A model generated the notes under the pieces. That model was not told the DNA's origin and searched no databases. It saw only the letters and a list, made by a program, of their open reading frames with translations. A stretch of 64,000 nucleotides of DNA, from NCBI RefSeq assembly GCF_011075055.1, contig NC_058146.1:12635820-12699819 (forward strand), given 5' to 3'. Position numbers and translations under genes: made by a program. Of the stretch, positions 35,745-47,473 are shown piece by piece. The DNA is from Mangifera indica (taxonomy: Eukaryota > Streptophyta > Magnoliopsida > Sapindales > Anacardiaceae). Each line of letters begins with the position of its first letter. The stretch's first letter is position 1.

Positions 35745-36590
35745 GTCGATATATCCTAAAACGATGAAATTTGAAAAAACGAAACTAAAATTCGAATTCT
35801 AAAAGTTGAAATACCCTAAAATGGCAAGAATCAAAAAATTCTTCGAAAATATAAAAAATACGAGTCGATATATCCTAAAACAGTGAAATTCGAAAAAACA
35901 GAACTGAAATTCGAATTTTAAAAGTTGAAATACCTTAGAATGGCAAGAATAGAAAAATTCTTCAGAAATCTGAAAAATACGAGTCGATATATCCTAAAAC
36001 AGTGAAATTCGAAAAAATGAAATCGAAATTTGAATTCTAAAAGTTGAAATACCTTAGAATGGCAAGAATCGAAAAATTCTTCAGAATCTGAAAAATACGA
36101 ATCAATATATCCTAAAACGGTGAAATTCGAAATCTAAAAGTTGAAATACCTTAGAATGGCAAGAATCAAAATTTTTTTTGGAAAATCTGGAAAATACTAG
36201 TCGATATATCCTAAAACGGTGAAATTTGAAAAAACGGAACTAAAATTTCTATTCTAAAAGTTGAAATACCTTAGTGGCAAGAATCGAAAAATTCTTCGGA
36301 ATCTGAAAAATACGAGTCGATATATCCTAAAACAGTAAAATTCGAAAAAAAAAAACTGAAATTCCTATTCTAAAAGTTGAAATACCCTAGAGTGGCAAGA
36401 ATCAAAAAATTCTTCAGAATCTAAAAAATAAGAGTCGATATATCCTAAAACGGTGAAATTCGAAAAAATGGAACTGAAATTCGAATTCTAAAAGTTGAAA
36501 TACCTTAGAATGGCAAGAATCAAAAAATTCTTCGAAAATCTGGAAAATACGAGTTGATATATCCTAAAACGATGAAATTTGAAAAAACCT
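35745..36590 (-). repeat. Right minisatellite array, inverted copy of the left array
   Basis: Eight units start with GTCGATATATCCTAAAAC or close variants at about 35745, 35864, 35983, 36101, 36200, 36316, 36434 and 36553. The minus-strand unit reads TTTTAG/GATATATCGAC, CGTATTTTTCAGATTTCTGA, CTTGCCATTCTAAG/GTATTTC and GAATTCGAATTTCAGTTC, so the acceptor-like and donor-like strings are kept. Units 4 and 5 carry internal deletions. Lying between the mudrA promoter and coding exons, it mirrors the left array. Confidence 0.92.
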
Positions 36591-37057
36591 AAAATTTCAT
36601 TTATAATGCTCCTACAATGTTTACTATCAAAATGCCCCCAAATTTTAATAACATTTCATTTCAACCCTCAATTATCTCTTTTTTTATTTAACACTCTTGT
36701 ATATTGTCTTGTATCAAAGCAATATCTATCTATTCTTAACATGTTATATAAATCTTTTATATATTGTATAATATAAAAAAAAACCCCATATTTATCTAAA
36801 AGTACATTTAACCCCCATATTTATCTAACATTGCATTTAACCCCTATATTATGACATATAAACTAGGCTTAACAAATAAAATTAAGTTTTAGGCTAAGAT
36901 TGGTATAAATACCTTTTTTCGATGAATAGTTTTTTTTCGAGTCGAATTCAAAAATACGAACTTCTTCCGTCCGAACGAATCCCTACTAATTGATCTTGAA
37001 TAAAAATGAGAGTGAGAGTGAGTGTTTGAGTGATATGAGAAGTGTGTGTAATAAAAG
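36591..37057. other. AT-rich spacer of the MULE right arm
   Basis: Contains three copies of a CCCCATATTTATCTAA-like string (about 36784-36850) and A/T runs. The frame at 36579-36776 is unrecognised and probably incidental. No gene is supported. Confidence 0.5.
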
Positions 37058-37390
37058 TGAGTGAGGAGGGTTTATATAGATGAAGGAGAGGGTAATTTTG
37101 GCATTTTAGAAAAAGTTATCAAATAAAGAATTATCAAAATGCCCTTACAATGTTTAATATCAAAATACCCGCTAATTTTAATAAAATTTTATTTAACCCC
37201 TCATAGTGAGTGAAGAGAGTTTATATAAATTAGGGGAAGGTTAATTTTGGTATTTTAAAAAAATCATGGTGTTTAATATCAAAATACCACCTAATTTTAA
37301 TAAAATTTTATTTAACCCCTCATAATGAGTGAGGAGGGCTTACATAAATGAGGGGAAGGGTAATTTTGATATTTTAGAAAAAGTCATGGG
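37058..37390 (-). repeat. Triplicated right promoter block of the MULE
   Basis: Three tandem copies start GTGAGTGAGGAGGG (37058), GTGAGTGAAGAGAG (37206) and ATGAGTGAGGAGGG (37325), each followed by TTTATATA-like sequence and GGGTAATTTTG.TATTTTA. On the minus strand the first two give TATA boxes (CTATATAAA at 37079-37071; ATTTATATAA at 37230-37221) followed by CCTCCTCACTC, as expected for a core promoter driving mudrA. The third has the TATA altered to TTATGTAA. Confidence 0.8.
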
Positions 37391-37470
37391 CATTTTTGCT
37401 CGGGAATAGTGATTTTGGGCATTTTTGCTTGAAAATAGTGATTTTGGGCATTTTTGCTTAGTGAAAGGGT
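37388..37470. repeat. Three ~29-bp tandem repeats near the right terminus
   Basis: TGGGCATTTTTGCT(T/C) recurs at about 37388, 37417 and 37446 with AATAGTGATTT spacers. The complement AAGCAAAAATGCCCA occurs once at the left end (26254-26268), so this is the amplified inner part of the terminal inverted repeat. Confidence 0.85.
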
Positions 37471-37497
37471 AGTTTGGCCATTTTTTATAATTTCCCC

Positions 37498-37506
37498 TTT
37501 TTATTA
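37498..37506. repeat. 9-bp target-site duplication, right copy
   Basis: TTTTTATTA, identical to 26180-26188, immediately outside the CCCC end of the element. Confidence 0.9.
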
Positions 37507-38436
37507 AACATAAGTTTGTATGCTTTGAGAAATTTAAAGAATTCAAGAACAAAATGGGAAAACAACTTAGTAAAACTATTAAGATCCTTCAAAACAATCG
37601 AGGAGGTAAATACTTAAGTGTTATACAAAGGAATATGTCCAAGATGGATATGGTCAGACCTATGGTGAGTTTTACTAATCTACCAATGTTTTTCTAAGGT
37701 TATGCCTTTGAAATAGCTACTTATACACTAAATCGTGTCTTGTCCAAGTTTGTGGACAAACATCTTATGAGTTGTGGATTGGGCAAGAACCCAATCTAAA
37801 TTACTTAACATTATGGGATAGTGAGACTTATGTCAAGAAATTGACATCGAATAAGTTAAGCTCAAAACCCAAAAAGTATATCTTTCTGGGGTAACTTAAG
37901 GAAACTAAGGTTTACTACTTTTACCACCTAAAAGAACTAAAGGTTTTGGCCTTTAAAACTTATTCTCAAGAAGACTAATAGGAGAAAGGTAAAACTTGAT
38001 AAAGTTATAGCATTGTAAGATACCATAGACATTGGATGGGGCGATATGCAATCTCAAATGGTTAATTATAGTAAGAAGGTCACTCCCTTTCAAGTGTAAC
38101 ACAATGAGCTGACTCAGCAAATACATGAGCTGTGTAAGTCTAGCTGAGCATGCCATAAGCTTGAGAGATTTAGTTTGCTTGTGACTCAACATGGTGACAT
38201 ACTGGTCATCTATGATGATAATCCTATGACCTACACTAAGGCTATGCTAGCTCCAAAGTCTAAGAGATGACTTGAGACTATGAAATCTAAGATAGACTTT
38301 ATATATTAGGACCAAGTATGGACTCTAGTAGATCCATCTAAAAGAGGAAAACTCATTGGGTGTAAATAGGTTTTTAAGAAGAAAACTAACTTGAAAGGTA
38401 ATAAGCATACTTATAAAGCACGATTTTTTGTCTAGC
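37507..38436 (+). pseudogene. Plus-strand copia remnant, piece 2: integrase C-terminal half to RT start
   Basis: Resumes directly after the MULE with FVCFEKFKEFKNKMGKQLSK, then ILQNNRGGKYLS (the second catalytic Asp position now Asn), LSSKPKKYIFLG, ERFSLLVTQHGDILVI, DQVWTLVDPSKRGKLIGCK and THTYKARFFV, the approach to the RT domain. There are many stops. It ends at a minus-strand LTR at 38437 and continues at 46301 after loss of about 37 codons. Confidence 0.85.
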
Positions 38437-39549
38437 TGTGCCATACTTTTATAATTATGCATGGTGCCACTAAATGAACCTAGGTCAAAACATGGTCACG
38501 TGAATTATCTTTTTCCCTAAATACTAGGATTATCACCAAATAATCCTTGTTTATGTGTTCAAATCTACCCCTATACACAAGTTACCTATAAGCTTTCTAT
38601 CGAACATGTAATGTCTGAATTTAGACATAAAGCAAGATTGGTCTTTAGCAACGCATCATGACCACCTAGATAATAAAGTGTCAGTGGACATCTCCTAAAC
38701 TTTTACAATATCATAGTTATGTGCATTTCAATTCTTTTGTCAACCAATATTTCTCGAGGCTGAGGCATAAAAAAGTATTTATCTCAGTAGTTCTTCGGTA
38801 TGAATTGATATATATTAATGACTAACATGGATAGGATACAACCTCATCACACTATGGCAAAAAATTCAAGCTGTTATAGATGTCATTTAATATTCTCATG
38901 TGAGATATCTAATCATTTACTCAAGAGTAACAAATCTTTTATTGATCAACCGTAACCTTTATGCATCTCATGATATGGCCAATTACTAACTTTATAGTTA
39001 CTCCAATTACAGTGACATATTAGATTACACCAAACTAGACTAACCCTTACGTGAGACAATCTAGTAACTCTCAAGTCTAAGGATCACATGTCTCTGCAGT
39101 GTTTAGAGGATTTATTCCATAGACATTGGAGTAGTCATCCATTTGGATATCCTCTAGTTTAGTCATTTTGATGAACACTTTTACAATGTGCACCCATCTG
39201 TTGCACTAAGTTGTTTACGATAGTTTCGATATGTGAGAACTATGACTACTTTTGGTAAGGTCACTCAATACTATTGTAATCTTATCATTAGTGCATGTGC
39301 CCTCGTTCATTGTAATATCGAGATTATGGACGTTTTAAGAATGACTACTAAATACATATATAAGGTTCTCACGATTAGTCATCTAATCCTCTTATCACAG
39401 TTCTATTATTTAAAGGGCATGTTATTTATATGATCATATAAATTGACGAAAATATGAATTGAATAACAATAAATTCTTTATTAATTGTTAATATAAAATT
39501 ATATTCAAAAATGCCAAATTCAATTGAATCTAAGGCACATTCCCTAACA
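38437..39549 (-). repeat. 3' LTR of the minus-strand copia element
   Basis: The minus strand starts TGTTAGGGAATGTGCC at 39549 and ends GTATGGCACA at 38437. It shares long blocks with 42950-46300 and 24546-25817 (GAGGATTTATTCCATAGA, TGTGAGAACTATGACTAC, AATTCTTTATTAAT). It includes the uninterrupted target sequence TTTGGATATCCTCTAG, whose counterpart in the right LTR holds the solo LTR. Confidence 0.85.
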
Positions 39550-42500
39550 GTCTCATATTTGCACTAAAACCAATTGATTTTATATCTAATGTCAAACTTA
39601 GCTATATTCTTATCATGCTTCTATTATGACAAAGGCTTTGTCAGTGAGTTAGCCAAATTGTCATTTGTATCAATCCTTGTTATCTACATGTCACCTTGTT
39701 ATATAATCTCTTAGATTATGTGATATCATTTGAGTATGTGTTTGGACCTCTAATGAGACTACAACTACTTGAGCAATCGCTCTATTGCTATTGCAATGGA
39801 GCTCAATTGACTTGGCGATACTTGGAACCACTCTAAATTTAGTTATAAACTTCTTATTCCATATTACTTCTTTTATTGTTTCTGAAAAGGCAATATACTC
39901 AGACTCTATTGTAGAATCAGCCACTATACTTTTCTTGGAGCTTTTCTAGCTAACTATACCACTATTTAAACTAAACACAAACCCTAATTGGAATTTATAA
40001 TAATCTCGATCAATCTGAAAACTTGCATTACTATAACCTTTTACAATGAGTTTGAATTCCCATCCATAAACCAAGAATGCAGCGTTAGTCTTTCTTAGGT
40101 ACTTTAAGATGTTTTTAACAACCACATAGTGTTTTTAATCTGGATTAGATTTATATCTACTACAAACTTTTAAGGCATATGAGACATTAATCCTTGTACA
40201 TAACATGACATATATGATTGATCTTCTAGCTAAAACATATGGGCTCTTACTTATCTTATCTCTCTCAGATTGTGCACATAAACATATCTCTTTCAAAAGA
40301 TGTATACCATGGGACATAGGCAAAATTCTTTTCTTAAATTCTTTCATATTGAATCTAGTCAATACATTGTCTAAGTATGGCTTTGACTTAGGTTTAACAG
40401 TCTACACTCTTTATCTCAGTAAATTTTAATCCTAAGAATTTAGACTGCTTCTCCTAAATCTTTCATGAAAAAACACTTGGATAACCAAACCTTTACCTAT
40501 TGCAAGTTTGGAATGTCATTTCCAATAATTAAGATATCATCAACATACAATACGAGAAATATAATCATAATCTTATTGGCCTTTTTGTAGACACATGATT
40601 CATCTCATATTTATGAATCCAAACTCATGAATAGCTTTATCAAAACGAATACTCTAGATTTTTGAAGCTTACGTAAGCCTATAAATGAAATTTTATAGCT
40701 TGTATACTTTGTTTGCCTATCTAGCAAGAATAAAAACATCGTGTTGTGCCATATAGATGTCATCTACAAGGTTTCCATTTAGGAAGGCAATCTTGACATC
40801 CATTTGAAAATTTTCATAGTTATAGTATACAATTATAACAAGAATAATTCTAATAGACTTAAGTACAGAGACTGGTGAAAGGGTTTCATCATAGTCAATA
40901 ACATATTATTGAGTAAAACCTTTACCAACCAATTATGTTTTATAGGTATGCACATTACCTTCCATGTCAGTTTTCTTTTTTAAAACACATTACACCCTAT
41001 GGGTTTCACCCATTCAGGTGCATCCATTAAAGTCCATACTTGGTTATAATATATAAAATCTATTTCATATTTTATAACATCAACTTGAAATGCCTTATTA
41101 TAGGTCCTAGGTTTGTCATCATTGATGACTAGTACATCACCGTGTTGAGTTAAAAGAAAACCAAATCTCTCTAGCTTGTGACATACTCTTGCAGACCTAC
41201 ATAACTCTTTTGTGCATTGAGTTTATTCCACCTAAAATGGAAGCGCATCATTATACTTACCATTTGTGATACCTTATGGTACATAAACTTTATCGAGCTC
41301 TACCTTCTCCCACTGGTTCTCTAAAAAATAAATGCTTTCTCAAGGAACATACCGGTACGAGCAATAAAAACCTTTTGCTCATTCGGGTAGTAGAAATAGT
41401 ATCTTTTAGTAACTTTTGGGTACCCCACAAAATACACTTTTCAAACTTAGTGCTTAGTTTGTTCGATGTCTATTTCTTGACATAAACTTCATAACCCCAA
41501 ATCTTCAAGTAATCTAGATTAGGCTTTTGTCTAGTTCATAACTCATATGAAGTTTTATCCATAAAGTTAGATAGGAAATAGTTTAGTTTAAAGGCAAGAA
41601 TTTCTAAGGCATGACCCTAGAAAAACATGGCTAGATAGGTAAAACTCGTCATGGACTTGATCATTTCTATCAAGTTCCTATTCCTTTATTCAGATATAAC
41701 ATTATGTTTTAGAATACTAAAAGGAGTGAGTTGAGATACTATTCCATTTTCCTTTAGGTATTGTTTAAATTTAACACTCAAGTATTCACTCCATCGATCA
41801 CTTTAGAAGATTTTAATTTATTTCCCAAGTTGCTTTTCTACTTCATTCTTGAATTCTTTGAATTTATCAAGGCATTCAAACATGTGTTTCATCAAAAACA
41901 CATAGCTATATCTACTAAAGTCATCAACAAATATAGCGAAGTAGGTTTCCCTGTATATACTATACACTATCATAGGCTCACACACATTGTTGTGAATGAT
42001 CCTTAATAGTTTAGTCACCCTTTCATTATGTTTAGTGAAGGGTGTTTTGCCATCTTACCCAATAGACATGATTTGCATTCATCATATGACTAAAAGTCAA
42101 ATAATTGTAAGAATCGTTCTTTAAGAAGTCTTGATACATGTTTCAATCCTATGTGGCCTAACCTGCAATGCAACAAATATGTTGTATTCATATTATTTGA
42201 TTTCAATAATTTATTATTTTACATATTGAGAATTTCATTATCTAATTTTAGGATGTACAAACCATTATGCAATCCAATTGTTTTATAGAGAATATTATTT
42301 AAGCTAATGATTATAATACCACTAGCAAAAAAAAATGAATGTCCCCCTTTGTCTAAAACAGACACAGAAACTAAGTTTCTATAAATATAAGGTACACAAT
42401 AACAATACTTTAAGTCTAAAACTAGCCTAGTGGGCAACCTAAGATAATAAACGCTTACGGCTAATACAACAATAAGTGTTTTATTTCCAACATGTAGGTT

Positions 42501-42900
42501 AACCTCTCTTTTGGTGAGCAATCTACTCTACCACAGTCCTTGCATATCAGAACAAATATGAGAACCACATCCTATGTCTACAACCTAGGATGAAAACGGA
42601 GAATAGCTTATTTCAATGACAAACATACCTGAAGTAAAGGCTTTAACTGCCTTCTTCATTTTGTTTTTTAGAAAGAGACAACATTTCCCTTCTCCACACC
42701 ACCTATAAGTTTAGTAGCAATATTAGGCTACTTCTTCACTTTAGGCTTAGCGTTGCCTTTGCCTTTAACCTTGACTTTTGATGTTTGGGCTTCAATCACA
42801 AGAAAAGTTTGATTAGTCAACCTAGGTGAATATTTATCTTTGCGTCTTTGTACTTGTCCTTTTGTCTCCAGTCTTCAATTATTATATGGTTTTATTTCCT
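39550..42900 (-). pseudogene. Minus-strand copia pol remnant (protease to RNase H)
   Basis: From right to left. About 42600-42219 is the protease, VVDIGCGSHIC (DIG where DTG/DSG is expected), followed by HVGNKTLIVVLAV and ILKLDNEI. 42018-41818 is integrase, with FVDDFSRYSYVFLMKH. About 41520-41250 is the integrase C-terminal part. 40980-40700 is RT, with DYDETLSPVSVLKSIRI and FQMDVKIAFLNGNLVDDIYM. 40362-40135 is SMLYAMLCTRPD-like sequence. 39924-39691 is RNase H, with TIESEYIAFSETIKEVIWNK. Stops and frameshifts are throughout. The gag N-terminal half is not recognisable; only a basic tail is seen near 42880-42720. Confidence 0.85.
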
Positions 42901-42949
42901 AGTTACAAAATTCTAAGAAAATAAAAATAATCTAATCTAAATAAAGAAA

Positions 42950-45900
42950 AAGGATAAAGACAAGGCATGTAGACCCTATGTAGGAATTACAACCCAAAAA
43001 ATAAAATAAAGAAATTTAAAACATACATAAAGATTCTTTTGTTATATATTGGGCACTATGCATATATGCATCTATACATATACATATCAATTAGAAATTA
43101 AATTTTTAATTATTATTATCCCAAGTGTCAAATTTTTTGGTCCTTAGAGTTTTGTAGAATTGTAATCCAACCCCAAAGCTTGAGAAAATCTTAATTCAGT
43201 CCAAATTCAATAGAACTAGAATAAACTGGAATTTTCAACTTTGATAGGCGTGTAGGTGTATAGTCCAGTCATGCATATGAAATTCAATAAAATTCTAGAA
43301 TGTTACATAATTGGAGTCATGGCTGGATTGCAACCAAGGTGGTACGAACACGAAGAAGCATTATTGGACAAAAAATGGTCTCGTCGAGCACTTCTCATGG
43401 TGCAAAGACAATTCCACCTGGCATTCTTCATGCACGACTATAATAAGCCATGCATAGGGGTTTCCATACCTAGTTTTCTAGGTTTTTCAGTGATAAAAAG
43501 TCCAGAGGACTTCCATTCTCGACAAGCTAATCATCGGGTGGAGGAAATACAACACTTAAACTGTACTCACAACAACAACATGTTTAATGATTTGCATGGA
43601 TAGCACACAAGTATGCTACCCGACATGCATCAAGGCATGCATGAGTGGCACCACAATTGTGCCGTCTGACATGGCTTTAAGCCTTGCATGGTTAGACAAA
43701 AGATTGTCCAATCGTGCCATGCTTTTATAATTATGCATGGTGTTGGGTTATAATGATGCATAGTGCCACCCAATGCCATGCACACCAAGTGAAACTTAGT
43801 CAAAGCGTGGTTGATTAGATTATTTCTTTCCCTAAACACCAAAATTATCATCAAATAATTTTCGCCTTTAGGTTCAAATCGTGGTTGATTGGATTATGTA
43901 CCTCGGCTAAACACCAACTTAGCCACTCAGATGACTAAGTGTCAGCGAAAATCTCTTAAACTTTTACAACATCACATTTACATGCAATTCAATCATTTCT
44001 TCAACCAATATGTCTCGAGGACTAAGATGGATTAGACTAAATGTTATCCTACTGTGCCCACATATTCAAGTTGTTATAGATGTCATTCAATATTCTCATG
44101 TGAAATATCTACTTTGTGGTCAGCAATGAAGAATCCTTTATCGATAAACCATAGCTTCAATGTATCTTATGATATGGTCAATTACTACCTTTATAGTTAC
44201 ACCAATTACAGTGGCATGTTAGATAACATTAAACCATACCAATCCTTGTACGAGATGATCTGGCGACCTCAAGTCTAAAGATCACATGCACCCGTAATGT
44301 TCAGAGGATTTATTCAATAGACATTGGAGCAACCATCTATATGGATTGATATATGTCAAGCATAACCAAAAATTAAATTTCTCTACTTACAATTAGTAGT
44401 AACAACAAGTAAAGGTCAATTCACAAAGATTAATTAATCAAATTATATAATCAACATCACAAATAACTAACAAAAAAGGAAAGAAGGTTACATCTATAAG
44501 TTGATAAACTATAAAAAAAATTTCTAAAAACTAAATTAAGTAATAAAAATTCAATCAAAGACAATCTCGATTCAAGGAAAACTATGTTGGTTGCAAAAAG
44601 AGCACTAACCTCTAATATATAAATTTTATTCTTTATTTAAATATTTAACCCTAGATTACCAAAGCCAGACAATTTGTACCTTCCCCAATTTCGTTAATCT
44701 AAGCCCAACAGACAAATTAATTTTTATCAATAAACTAGTTGGTATTAACTAATCCTTATGAATTTATTGATAGCATTACTAACCAGGGAAAAGTCAAAGA
44801 TGAATAAAAATCTAACAAGCATAAGATTATTTAATTTATTCGATATCTCTTTTAAACAAGCATAAAAAATTTGGAACATAATTGTTCTTGCTCAATTGAC
44901 ACTCCAATTGAACATCATAATAATAATGGATTATAGATTCAATTTAGCTATAAACCACATAGTTCAGTCAATTAATAGGCCTCTTAATTAAGCAAATTAT
45001 GTAATTATTAACATGTAAAATAAAGAAACATAGATATTTGAATTGAAAAGTAAATAAGATTATGAACGGAGTCTCACAATTTTGATAACTAGAATGAAGT
45101 TCCTTTGAATTGAACTAAAGAACTTAGCCAAACATTATGGAATGAAGAGCATGAAAGAAATAAAAATTATGTTATCTCCCCCTCCTTAATCTAGTAGCTT
45201 AAAGGTTATATTTATAAGCCAATAGAAACGTACAAAGGTTGCCTTGCCAATTCCTAAAATTAGGGCAAATAATATTCAACTCCCTCTTGAAGTTGGACCA
45301 AGTCTTTATGTGAGCCATGCAAAAATAATCCAATTTAGCTAAGCATTAAGGCTTCTAAATTCCAGTAATAATGTCCAATCTAGTTTTTGATAGGAAAATG
45401 ATCTTTTTGGACCTTAACCTCTTCATAAGAATTGTAGCTTAGGATGTGCAGATGAATTTGGGCTTGCTTTTAAATCACCTTAATTGGATATAAGAAGCCT
45501 AAGATACACCCTTTTAAAGATTTAGTGTTTAGACATAAATCCTACTCTAATTAGGATATGAACCAGCTTTCCAGATCTACCTTTGATGCAACGTTTGGTA
45601 ACCCAAACAAACTTAGATTTTGACTCATAATTCTAAAAAGCTTAGGACGTCCTCTACAAAAACTTTAAGGCTTCTTCCTTATTTTGGAACTCTAAGTTGG
45701 TTAACACTTGTAAGAAACACAGAAGGTTAAAATCACTAAATTGTTGGAATTTTCTAATTGAAAGCTTAATTCATTCTAACCTATCCAACCATGCCTTAAC
45801 CATAAAAATAAACATAAATTAACACAATAGGGCATAAAATAGTGCCAAAAGATCAAATGCAAAGGAAATACATTGATGAAAATATGCACTCATCATGGAT

Positions 45901-46300
45901 ATTCTCTAGTCGGGTCAGTCCAATGAACACGTCTACAATATATACCAATGTGTTACACCAAGTTGTCTATAATAGCTTTGGCATATGAGAACTATCACTA
46001 CTTTTGGTTGGGTCACTCGATATTATGATAATCTCATCATCTTTATATATGCCCTCATTTATTATAATGTCGAGATTACAAATGTTTTTAGAATAACCAC
46101 TTAATGTGTATATAAGATTCTCACAATTAATCATCTAATCCTCTTGTCACAGTTCGACTATTCTAAACTCATGTTATTCATACAACCATATAAATAGAAA
46201 ACATATGAATTGACTAATAGTAAATCCTTTATTAATTATTAATATAAAGTTACATACACAAACGCCAAATTTGATTGGCTCTAGGGCACCTACCCCAACA
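42950..46300 (-). repeat. 5' LTR of the minus-strand copia element, interrupted by a solo-LTR insertion
   Basis: 46300 down to 45896 and 44346 down to 43713 align with the 3' LTR. The part to the left (42950-43712) has GCATGC-rich U3/U5-like sequence and ATATATAAC strings but no recognisable primer site, so this border is approximate. Confidence 0.7.
44347..45895. mobile_element. Solo LTR or short non-autonomous LTR element
   Basis: A 1,549-bp insertion with TG...CA ends (TGATATATGTC ... GCACTCATCA) flanked by a perfect 5-bp duplication TGGAT (44342-44346 and 45896-45900). The empty site is visible in the related LTR at about 39150. No coding frame is present. The minus-strand reading TGATGAGTGCATATTTTC is the likely LTR start, so orientation is probably minus, but the family is not recognised. 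Confidence 0.85.
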
Positions 46301-47473
46301 TATAAGATTTGGCAAATGGATGTTAGCATTGTCTACCTAAATAGGAACCTTATAAAGGATATGTATATGGCACAGCCTAATAGTTTCATTCTTGATGGAC
46401 AAGTCATTATGGTATACAAGTTATAGAGATCCATTTATGGACTCCAGTAAACTTCAAGCTGAAACATTTGGTTTGATGAAGTCATTTAAGAGGTCAAATT
46501 CATTAAAAATAAAGATAAATCGTGCATGTATAAGAGGGTCAATAGGAATTTTATAGCATTTATGATATTGTATATCGATAACATCTTAATTATCAAAAAT
46601 GACATATTGAACTTGCAATCGAAAAAGACTTGGTTGTCCAAGTGCTTCTTCATGAAAGAATAAGGAGAAACAACTTACATCCTTGGTATTAAGATATATT
46701 GTGATAGATCATATAGGTTGATTGGATTAAGTCAAAGCATGTACATAGATAAGGTACTAAAGAGATTCAGTATAGAGGAATCTAAGAAAAGATTTCTACC
46801 TATGACCTATAGTATATATCTCCTAAAAGAGATGTGCCCCCAAACACAATCTTAGAAAGATAAGAAGATTTGAATCCTATAAATCTACTATAAGATCTAT
46901 CATGTATGCTATGCTATTTACAAGGGTTAATGTCTCATATGCTTTAAGCGTTTACGTTAATGTCAATCTAATTTATGTGAAAAACATTAGATAATTGTCA
47001 AGAATATTCTGAAGTACTTGAGAACAACTGAGGATGAATTATTGGTTTATAGAGGAGACCTTGGGCTCATTATGAGAAGATACAGTGTTGATAGCTTTCA
47101 GATAGATAAATATGGCTTTAAATCCCAATTAGGATTTGTGTTTTGTTTGAATGATGGTAAAGTTAAAGAGAAAAGCTTTAAGCAAAGTATAGTGATTGAT
47201 TTTATAATAGAGTTTGAGTATCGAGCTCTGTTGCAACAATAATGAATTCATTACTCAAGTAAAGGAGCCACAATATCACCAAAGGTACAAGCACATATTT
47301 AAACAATATTACCTAATATGAAAGATCATTTAGTATGAAGATATACAAGTTGCAACGATTGACACATATGATAATTTGACTGATCCATTGACCAAGTTTA
47401 TGTGCATGATAGTTATGTAGTCTCGTATGGTTTAAGTACATATGAGTAATCGACTATACTACAAGTGGAAGAT
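46301..47473 (+). pseudogene. Plus-strand copia remnant, piece 3: RT and RNase H
   Basis: Begins YKIWQMDVSIVYLNRNLI at the RT position where piece 2 stopped, then QPNSFILDGQVIMVYKL, MILYIDNILIIKND (YVDD box altered to YIDN, about 46560-46600), TTYILGIKIYCDRSYRLIG and ILKYLRTTEDELLVYRG, and RNase H to the SIDQVYVHDSY region. It ends in the polypurine-like AAGTGGAAGATT at 47463-47474. Many stops; same family as the young copia at 54916. Confidence 0.88.

Larger units (their letters stand above)
26189..37497. mobile_element. Complete 11.3 kb Mutator-like element carrying mudrA and a Ulp1-like protease gene
   Basis: The ends are inverted repeats sharing GGAAATTATAAAAAAT followed by a GGC/GGCC-AAA block (26189-26211 and 37475-37497; the right end has two extra G). 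A second inverted pair is AAGCAAAAATGCCCA (26254-26268) against TGGGCATTTTTGCTT (37388-37460, three copies). A perfect 9-bp duplication TTTTTATTA flanks the element, and removing the element and one TSD copy rejoins a copia integrase. Inside are a plus-strand C48 protease gene, a minus-strand mudrA gene converging on it, duplicated promoter blocks and two inverted minisatellite arrays. The layout resembles the ULP-carrying KI/Kaonashi group of plant MULEs. Both genes are broken by stops, so it is probably immobile now. Confidence 0.93.
38437..46300 (-). mobile_element. Old minus-strand Ty1/copia element inserted in the plus-strand copia
   Basis: LTR (38437-39549), decayed pol on the minus strand (39550-42900) and a second LTR (about 42950-46300) in the same orientation. 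The outer end of the right LTR (TGTTGGGGTAGGTGCCC on the minus strand) abuts the host copia RT at 46301. The left LTR is shorter than the others of its family, so it is truncated at 38437. By eye the two LTRs differ at roughly a fifth of positions in the best-aligned part, so either the insertion is very old or two related copies were fused. Confidence 0.75.
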
